Below are positions 6,798 to 10,918 of a DNA stretch of 10,918 bases, one piece after another. The DNA comes from J095 sp964407935. Lineage in GTDB: Bacteria; Chloroflexota; Anaerolineae; 4572-78; J111. Below the pieces are notes generated by a model. It did no database searches. It was not told the origin of the DNA and worked only from the letters and a program-made list of their open reading frames with translations. Location: the NCBI GenBank assembly GCA_964407935.1, contig CAYOXS010000195.1, forward strand, positions 1-10,918. Reading direction: 5' to 3'. The number at the start of each line of letters is the position of its first letter. Position 1 is the first letter of the stretch. A program made the translations under genes and the position numbers.

Positions 6798-7645
6798 GCT
6801 TTGCCCTCACTGCCAAAAATCTTAAAATACGCCTGCGCCATTTTGATCACATCGCCCCGAACCGCGCCGATAAGTTTGAGCGGGTTGTATTCGGTGGGTT
6901 TCTTTTCAAGATAGGTGCGAAAGCCGTCGGCATAAACTTTTTTGAGGTCTGTAGAAATGTTGACCTTGGCCGCGCCCAGCGCGATCAACCGGGTGAAAAC
7001 ATCGTTGGCCAAACCGCTGCCGCCGTGAAGCACCATCGGCATTTGGGTGGCGGCCACCAACTGCTGCATACGCTCGTAGCGAATGGTGGGCGCGGCTTTG
7101 TAAAAGCCGTGGGCCGTGCCAATGGGCGGCGCGTAGCAGTAGATGCCAGTTTCCCGGATAAATTCAATCTCCTTTTCAAGGGGCAACAATTCCCCTTCCT
7201 CATCACTGCCAACACCATCCTCAACGCCGCCAACCGTCACCAATTCACCTTCTACGCTGGCCCCGGTTTGGTTGGCCAGCTTAACAATTTCAACCGTTTT
7301 TTCAAAGTTTTCTTCGTAACTTAGCCCGGAGCCATCAAATAAAACCGAATTCCAGCCAACTTCCAGACAAGTTTTAGCCACTGCCGGATCCGGGCAGTGA
7401 TCCAGATGCAGCGTAACCGGCGCCGTCACTCGCCGGGCCATATCCGTAAACATATCCTTAATGACATCCGCGCCCCAGAATTGCACGGTTTTAACGGAAA
7501 TTTGAATAATTAAAGGTGACCGGGATTCTTCAGCCGCTCGGATTAATCCATCCATCGTAAGGTCATCGATGGCGTTGAAAGCCGCAACGCCATATCGTTG
7601 TTTGAACGCAGGGTTCATAATTTCAGGCAATGAAACAACAGCCAT
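6794..7645 (-). CDS. Class II (zinc) ketose-bisphosphate aldolase, FbaA/GatY/KbaY family
   Basis: Metal-dependent TIM-barrel aldolase that reversibly joins DHAP and an aldehyde. The product is 283 aa, the size of GatY/KbaY-type enzymes (about 285). Visible residues: Asp82 and His83 in LHLDHC, SVLFDGS (100-106), Glu132 and Glu134 in VEGELVTVGGVEDG, His179 in IGTAHG, His207 in LHGGSG, and NISTD (229-233) for phosphate binding. All metal ligands appear present. The strand before IGTAHG reads IYCYAPP where GatY/FbaA types usually have a small-residue stretch such as LAVA, so the acceptor may not be glyceraldehyde 3-phosphate. AGGAGG 6 nt before ATG 7645 supports the start. It is the first enzyme gene after gntR (40-nt gap), and its last codons overlap the cbbY-like gene. 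Fructose-, tagatose- or sedoheptulose-bisphosphate are candidate substrates. Confidence 0.92.
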   Translation of the reverse strand: MAVVSLPEIMNPAFKQRYGVAAFNAIDDLTMDGLIRAAEESRSPLIIQISVKTVQFWGADVIKDMFTDMARRVTAPVTLHLDHCPDPAVAKTCLEVGWNSVLFDGSGLSYEENFEKTVEIVKLANQTGASVEGELVTVGGVEDGVGSDEEGELLPLEKEIEFIRETGIYCYAPPIGTAHGFYKAAPTIRYERMQQLVAATQMPMVLHGGSGLANDVFTRLIALGAAKVNISTDLKKVYADGFRTYLEKKPTEYNPLKLIGAVRGDVIKMAQAYFKIFGSEGKA

Positions 7646-7685
7646 TGAATACCTCCTTTGCTACCTTGAGATGCAGGGGAAAACC

Positions 7686-8414
7686 TCAACGCACCAGAAT
7701 CATTTTAGCCGCGTAACTGTCGCCGCGGTTGTGGCACAGAATCAATTCAACCGGTTTTCCGTCTTCGGCAGAAATGACCCGGTTTTTGAACAAAACAGGC
7801 GCGCCTTCCTCAATATTCAACAAACGCGCCACGTCTTCGTCGGCCGCTCGGGCTTCAATCTTTTGCACCGCCCGTTTAATCACATGCCCATAATTTTCAA
7901 GGATTTGCCATGCCGGTCGGGCACGCAAATCTTCTGTAAGCAGTTCGGGGCACAATTTGTAGGGTACGTACTCGTCATAAATTGTGACCGGTACATTATT
8001 GGCCAGGCGCAGCGTTTGAATCCGAATGACAGGTTCAGTTTCTTGCAGAGCCAACGCTTTGGCAACCATTAATTTGGCCGGGACAACTTCCCGGCTCAAC
8101 AATTGGACTTCGGCTTTAAAGCCTTCGGCGCGCGCGGTTTCAAAAAAATCCGTCAGCTTGTTATGATCACGTTCAACATGAAACTGGGTGACAAAGGTGC
8201 CAATCCCCCGCCGCCGGTACAGTACGCCCTCGTCTGTTAAATCAGAGATGCCCTGCCGCACGGTCATTCGGCTCACGCCAAATTGGGCGGCCAGTTCATC
8301 TTCTGCGGGCAATTTCTGACCTGGCTTCAGGACGCCTGTTTTAATTTGATCACGTAGGGTTTCTCTAACTTGAACATACAGAGCCACCCCTTCGGTTTTG
8401 TTCAGTGCTATCAT
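7686..8414 (-). CDS. GntR-family (HutC subfamily) transcriptional regulator
   Basis: Ligand-responsive repressor, 242 aa, with an N-terminal winged helix-turn-helix (about 10-78; PAEDELAAQFGVSRMTVRQG is the recognition region) and a C-terminal UTRA ligand-binding domain (about 97-236; typical VPVTIYDEYVP and PVLFKNR elements). This is the HutC/FarR architecture, whose ligands are often sugar phosphates or other pathway intermediates. It is the first gene of the minus-strand operon, 40 nt before the aldolase gene, and three GTnTAnAC motifs lie just upstream, so autoregulation together with the sugar genes is likely. The ATG at 8414 has AGGAG 11 nt upstream, a slightly long spacing; an out-of-frame ATG lies between them at 8421. 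The effector is unknown; an intermediate of the encoded pathway is the natural candidate. Confidence 0.93.
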   Translation of the reverse strand: MIALNKTEGVALYVQVRETLRDQIKTGVLKPGQKLPAEDELAAQFGVSRMTVRQGISDLTDEGVLYRRRGIGTFVTQFHVERDHNKLTDFFETARAEGFKAEVQLLSREVVPAKLMVAKALALQETEPVIRIQTLRLANNVPVTIYDEYVPYKLCPELLTEDLRARPAWQILENYGHVIKRAVQKIEARAADEDVARLLNIEEGAPVLFKNRVISAEDGKPVELILCHNRGDSYAAKMILVR

Positions 8415-8451
8415 TGAGCATAATTCTCCTGAATATTTTGATTCAGAGAGT

Positions 8452-8480
8452 ATTATATTTGTCTATACATATTATGTATA
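8452..8480 (-). promoter_or_regulatory. Probable sigma-70-type promoter of the gntR operon
   Basis: On the minus strand a perfect TATAAT (complement of 8452-8457) lies 17 nt after TATACA (complement of 8475-8480), a 4/6 match to TTGACA. It is 38 nt upstream of the gntR start. The first two operator motifs lie within the -35 and spacer region, consistent with repression by blocking RNA polymerase. Confidence 0.6.
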
Positions 8481-8507
8481 TACAACATTCTGTAAATGTA
8501 TAGACAA
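8459..8507. promoter_or_regulatory. Three GTnTAnAC operator motifs for the GntR/HutC-type regulator
   Basis: The 8-bp pattern GTnTAnAC, known for HutC/YvoA/DasR-type GntR regulators, occurs three times: GTCTATAC (8461-8468), GTATATAC (8476-8483) and GTATAGAC (8498-8505). Centres are 15 and 22 bp apart. The outer two belong to perfect 12-bp inverted arms, TTGTCTATACAT (8459-8470) and ATGTATAGACAA (8496-8507). The first two form a near-perfect palindrome centred on 8472 with 13-bp arms and one mismatch. The group overlaps the promoter of gntR itself, so autoregulated control of the whole operon is the simplest reading. Confidence 0.8.
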
Positions 8508-8782
8508 CCGAACTTATTATAGGCTCATTTTAGAACGTTGTCAATAACAAACTTCGGGCCTTGCCCCGGTTTATTGGACAAAAAGTTAAAAGAACCAGAG
8601 GGATGAATAGCCACACGATATCTACAGATAATTGGGGCCGAATCTGTATGAGATTGTCTATCGGCTCTGACCGCCGGGGACGACCATCAATGCTCTGCCT
8701 TTTTCGGAGCTACCCCAGAAACAGCACGGCAACCGCTGCTTGACGCCGCCCTCGGCTTTATTTTATACTGCGGGCGGGTGGC

Positions 8783-8808
8783 GATTTTGGATTTTGGATT
8801 TTGGATTT
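8783..8808 (+). repeat. GATTTTG heptamer tandem repeat
   Basis: Three exact copies of GATTTTG (8783-8803) followed by a partial copy GATTT (8804-8808). Part of an AT-rich intergenic low-complexity block. Confidence 0.85.
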
Positions 8809-8894
8809 ACGAACGACCAGTGACGAATGTCAAATGACAAATGAAGATTTTCGGAACACGCAACACGAACTCAGAGCCAAAGACCCCCTATGGG

Positions 8895-8928
8895 AAACTT
8901 AAAACTTAAAACTCAAAACTTAAAACTC
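8895..8928 (+). repeat. AAAACTT/AAAACTC heptamer tandem repeat
   Basis: Five units, alternating in the last base: AAACTT (first unit one base short), AAAACTT, AAAACTC, AAAACTT, AAAACTC. It ends 35 nt before the proposed start of the nucleotidyltransferase gene. Confidence 0.85.
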
Positions 8929-8952
8929 ATCACTCTCCGAACTTATTTTCAC

Positions 8953-8965
8953 AGGAGCCGCCATC
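8953..8965 (+). promoter_or_regulatory. RBS and apparent ATC start codon of the nucleotidyltransferase gene
   Basis: AGGAG (8953-8957), 5 nt, then ATC at 8963 in frame with the conserved protein. Between the in-frame TAA at 8921 and the conserved region there is no ATG, GTG or TTG; ATT at 8945 is the only other near-cognate start codon, and it precedes the RBS. Rare AT-N starts exist (infC uses ATT), but a base error in the assembly is an equal alternative. Confidence 0.5.
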
Positions 8966-9898
8966 AACACCTTTGAGTTTTTAGCCCGCTGCGCCCGGCT
9001 CAACGCCGACGAATCGATTTACCGCGAACTGGCCCGCGCCGCCCGCCAATTTACCGAGTGGGACCAACTGCCCCCCCAGGCCGAGGCTCACGGCGTGGGG
9101 CCGCTGGTGTACAGCCACCTTAACGCCGCCGACGCGCCCGTGCCNNNNNNNNNNNNNNNNNNNNNNNNNNNNNNNNNNNNNNNNNNNNNNNNNNNNNNNN
9201 NNNNNNNNNNNNNNNNNNNNNNNNNNNNNNNNNNNNNNNNNNNNGCCCCACTGCCCGATGACGAACTGCCAGACAAACATCTGGCCGTGGCCCAGCGCCA
9301 GGCCGAAGGGTTGACCGTTAGCCTTGAAATCCACCACAACCTCTACAGCCACGGCGAAGCCGCCACCGGGCTGCAATCGCTGCGCCCGGCAGCCGTCCCG
9401 CTGGAAATTGAGGGCGAAAGCGCGTATACTTTGGAGCCGGCAGCGCTGCTCAACCACACCGTCCGGCACCTGCGGCTGAATCTGCTGCGCGGTTCGCTGC
9501 GGCTGATCTGGCTGGTCGATATAGCCGGCCTGGCCGAGCGGTTTGCCGCCACTATCAACTGGGCGCAGGTTGAGCCGGCAGCGCGCGGCGCGTTGGCAGT
9601 GAGCCACTGGCTCAGCCCGCTCTCCCAAACCGCACGCGATGCCGCCGGCCTTAAAATTGGCCGCCCGCCGCTCGATTTTGGCCGGGAGTTTGACGGCTGG
9701 CCGCGGCTGCCGCTGGCGGCGCAGCGACACAAAAGCTACGCCGCGATTCTGCGCGACAGCCTGCTGCCCCCCGACTGGTGGCTGCGGCTCTACTACGGCG
9801 CGGGGTCGGGCCGGGCGCTGGTCTGGCATCGCTGGCTGGTTCACCCGGCCAACATTGCCAAAATGGCGCTGCAAACCATCACAACCCAACCCAGGTGA
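8963..9898 (+). CDS. NTP_transf_5-type nucleotidyltransferase family protein, interrupted by a sequence gap
   Basis: Resembles the uncharacterised nucleotidyltransferase family often found beside PqqD-like and HPr-kinase-like genes. Before the gap, about 60 codons read FLARCARL ... WDQLPPQAEAHGVGPLVY, like the family's N-terminal helices. After it, 217 codons contain LEIHHNL (the 'LH' strand of the family) and a helical region HTVRHLRLNLL ... LVDIAGLAERF ... INWAQV. The catalytic part, expected as an LKG-type turn and a D-x-D metal motif, is not visible and should lie in the N run. If the first GTG (9095) were used, the conserved N-terminal helices would be lost, so I start at ATC 8963, which has an RBS. 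The TGA stop is embedded in the next gene's RBS, so the cassette is likely one operon. Substrate unknown; relatives in some lasso-peptide clusters modify peptides. Confidence 0.72.
   Translation: MNTFEFLARCARLNADESIYRELARAARQFTEWDQLPPQAEAHGVGPLVYSHLNAADAPVXXXXXXXXXXXXXXXXXXXXXXXXXXXXXXXXXXAPLPDDELPDKHLAVAQRQAEGLTVSLEIHHNLYSHGEAATGLQSLRPAAVPLEIEGESAYTLEPAALLNHTVRHLRLNLLRGSLRLIWLVDIAGLAERFAATINWAQVEPAARGALAVSHWLSPLSQTARDAAGLKIGRPPLDFGREFDGWPRLPLAAQRHKSYAAILRDSLLPPDWWLRLYYGAGSGRALVWHRWLVHPANIAKMALQTITTQPR
9145..9244. other. Assembly gap of exactly 100 Ns
   Basis: A run of exactly 100 N is a conventional scaffold placeholder, so the real missing length is probably unknown. Both flanks code for the same protein and happen to be in the same nominal frame. 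Judging from the motifs that should lie here, the true gap is probably longer than 100 nt. Confidence 0.95.
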
Positions 9899-9904
9899 TT
9901 GCTT

Positions 9905-10174
9905 ATGCTGGCAAAAATTCCTGCCCAACTGCCGGATTTCCGGCTGGAAATGCTCGATGATGAGCTGCTGTTGTATCACCCTGCCGCTACCAAAATAATG
10001 TATTGCAACGCCACCGCCTCGCTGGTGTGGCAGTTGTGCGATGGCCAACGCAGCGTGCGGGAGATCATCGCCCTGCTGGCCGACGCCTACCCCGAAGCCG
10101 CCGACTCGCTGCCCGCTGACGTGACCGCCGCCCTCCAGCAATTTGTTGACCACGGAGCCATCAGCCTGGTATGA
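9905..10174 (+). CDS. PqqD-like (RiPP recognition element) small protein
   Basis: An 89-aa protein of the PqqD fold, a winged-helix-like peptide-binding module that presents precursor peptides to modifying enzymes. Typical elements are visible: LLLYHPAATKIMYCNATASLVW (22-43; a strand pair then the 'N-x-T-A-x-x-W' helix), LCDGQRSVREIIALL (44-58) and a C-terminal helix DVTAALQQFVDHGAI (72-86). ATG 9905 is preceded by AGGTGA (9893-9898, 6 nt away), which contains the stop of the upstream gene; a TTG at 9899 in the same frame is less likely. Its TGA overlaps the next gene's ATG as ATGA. Its size and the HPr-kinase-like neighbour match the PqqD-family chaperones of 'HPr-rel-A' systems and the B1 proteins of lasso-peptide clusters. 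No precursor peptide was recognised nearby, so its partner is unknown. Confidence 0.85.
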   Translation: MLAKIPAQLPDFRLEMLDDELLLYHPAATKIMYCNATASLVWQLCDGQRSVREIIALLADAYPEAADSLPADVTAALQQFVDHGAISLV

Positions 10175-10918
10175 ACACGCGCCCGGTTCATTTTGCCCGC
10201 AGCGCCATTCAGCTTGAATTTGAAGGCGAGCGCCCGGCCCGCATCGTCAATTTTTTATTTGGGGCGATAGCCGATTCTGGCCCGGCCGCGCCGCACCGCC
10301 GCTACCGGCTGGTGGACTCGCCCGCGAGAGAACTGCTGGCCGATGTTGACGACTCGCCGGCCTACCGCCACCGCGACCCCGCCGAACTGGCAGGCTGGCT
10401 GCTGGGCAGTGTGGATTACCACTTGGCCGATCGCAGCCGGGGCGGGCTGCTGTTTCACGCCGGGGCGCTGGCCTGGGGCGAGCGCGGCCTGATTTTACCC
10501 GGCACAATGGGCGCGGGTAAAACCACGCTCACCGCCTGGCTGCTCACTCGCGGTTTTGATTATCTATCGGATGAACTGGTTTTTGTGCCGGACCAGTCCG
10601 GGCAGATTGAGGCGCTGGCCCGGCCGCTCAATTTAAAGCGCCCGGCCCGTCCGGCGCTGGCCAATTTTGTGGATTTTGAGTCGCCTTCGCCGCAGATTCT
10701 GTCCGCCCACGACAGCGACCTGATTTTGCCCGCCGTTCTCCGGCCGGGCAATCGCTTCAGCCAGCCGGCCCTGCGCCAGATTATTTTTCCGCGCTACCAG
10801 GCCGGCAGCGAGCTGGCGTTGGAACCGCTGTCGGCGGCGCAAACCGGCCAGGCGCTGATGCAATGCCTGATCAACGCCCGCAATTTGCCCGGCCACGGCT
10901 TTGCCGAAATTGCCCGGC
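10171..10918 (+). CDS. HPr kinase-related P-loop kinase (HprK-related kinase A-like), 3' partial
   Basis: The frame is open to the right edge, giving 249 residues. It resembles the C-terminal catalytic domain of HPr kinase/phosphorylase: LLFHAGAL (93-100; the HA(G/S) strand), a Walker A loop PGTMGAGKTT (110-119, Lys117), YLSDELVFV (131-139; the acidic Walker B-like strand) and RPLNLKRP (151-158). The N-terminal 90 residues do not match the HPr-binding domain of true HprK, and no PTS genes are here, so HPr itself is not a likely substrate. Related kinases in lasso-peptide clusters phosphorylate peptides, and HprK-related kinase A occurs with PqqD-like proteins. The ATG overlaps the PqqD stop (ATGA), implying translational coupling. 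Substrate is inferred only from context; the C-terminus lies outside the window. Confidence 0.85.
   Translation, partial: MNTRPVHFARSAIQLEFEGERPARIVNFLFGAIADSGPAAPHRRYRLVDSPARELLADVDDSPAYRHRDPAELAGWLLGSVDYHLADRSRGGLLFHAGALAWGERGLILPGTMGAGKTTLTAWLLTRGFDYLSDELVFVPDQSGQIEALARPLNLKRPARPALANFVDFESPSPQILSAHDSDLILPAVLRPGNRFSQPALRQIIFPRYQAGSELALEPLSAAQTGQALMQCLINARNLPGHGFAEIAR

Larger units (their letters stand above)
8508..8962. other. 455-nt spacer between the two gene groups
   Basis: No supported gene. A short TTG-started frame at 8561-8743 lacks a believable RBS and any family resemblance. The right half (8783-8930) is AT-rich low-complexity DNA with two sets of heptamer repeats and a short AAATGA-type repetition near 8830-8845. 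A CCGCCC/GGGCGG pair (8746-8751 and 8772-8777) could form a weak stem. I see no clear promoter for the downstream plus-strand genes. Confidence 0.5.

Noticed and set aside
8438..8470. Plus-strand promoter diverging from gntR (TTGATT near 8438)
   Set aside because: No matching -10 element at 16-18 nt, and the next plus-strand gene is about 500 nt away.
8561..8743. 60-codon TTG-started frame as a possible RiPP precursor for the downstream cassette
   Set aside because: No usable RBS for the TTG; an internal ATG at 8603 has a GAGGG directly against it, too close to work. The peptide has no clear leader-core layout.
8981..10153. 390-codon open frame on the minus strand across the N gap
   Set aside because: It runs antisense to the nucleotidyltransferase and PqqD-like genes, which have recognisable motifs; the composition is typical of a GC-rich shadow frame.
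1..10918. CRISPR array, tRNA, rRNA or insertion sequence
   Set aside because: No regularly spaced long repeats, no tRNA-like cloverleaf, no rRNA sequence and no transposase reading frame were seen.

Overview
The window looks like a moderately GC-rich bacterial scaffold, probably from an environmental or metagenomic assembly because it holds a run of exactly 100 Ns. The style of the proteins (ComEC with an N-terminal HIAFYND stretch, the long transaldolase) and the intergenic heptamer repeats remind me of Chloroflexota (Anaerolineae-like). That is an impression, not a proof.

Layout. (1) Positions 1-2312, plus strand: the 3' part of comEC, the DNA-uptake channel, cut by the window edge. (2) Positions 2404-8507, minus strand: one sugar-phosphate locus read right to left as gntR - class II aldolase - cbbY-like HAD phosphatase - dhaL - transaldolase family - dhaK. 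It starts at a promoter overlapped by three GTnTAnAC operator motifs and ends at a strong intrinsic terminator facing comEC. (3) Positions 8508-8962: a gene-poor spacer with two sets of 7-bp tandem repeats. (4) Positions 8963-10918, plus strand: a tight cassette of an NTP_transf_5-type nucleotidyltransferase (interrupted by the N gap), a PqqD-like small protein and an HPr-kinase-like P-loop kinase, cut by the right edge.

How the genes may work together. The sugar locus encodes both halves of dihydroxyacetone (DHA) kinase, an aldolase that uses or makes DHAP, a ketose-bisphosphate phosphatase and a transaldolase homologue. The transaldolase has Gln where classical transaldolases have the catalytic Glu, as in fructose-6-phosphate aldolase, an enzyme that releases DHA. 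A coherent reading is: the transaldolase-like enzyme releases DHA, DhaKL makes DHAP, the class II aldolase joins or splits DHAP and an aldehyde, and the CbbY-like enzyme removes a phosphate from the resulting bisphosphate. The true substrate cannot be read from sequence. The right cassette has the composition of peptide-modification (RiPP-like) or 'HPr-rel-A' systems, where a PqqD-like protein binds a peptide and the kinase modifies it. No precursor peptide was recognised.

The main oddities are the Gln active site in the transaldolase, a Phe for His change in DhaL, three operator motifs at the gntR promoter, an apparent ATC start codon on the nucleotidyltransferase, an orphan Shine-Dalgarno upstream of dhaL, and the N gap falling where the nucleotidyltransferase catalytic motifs should be.
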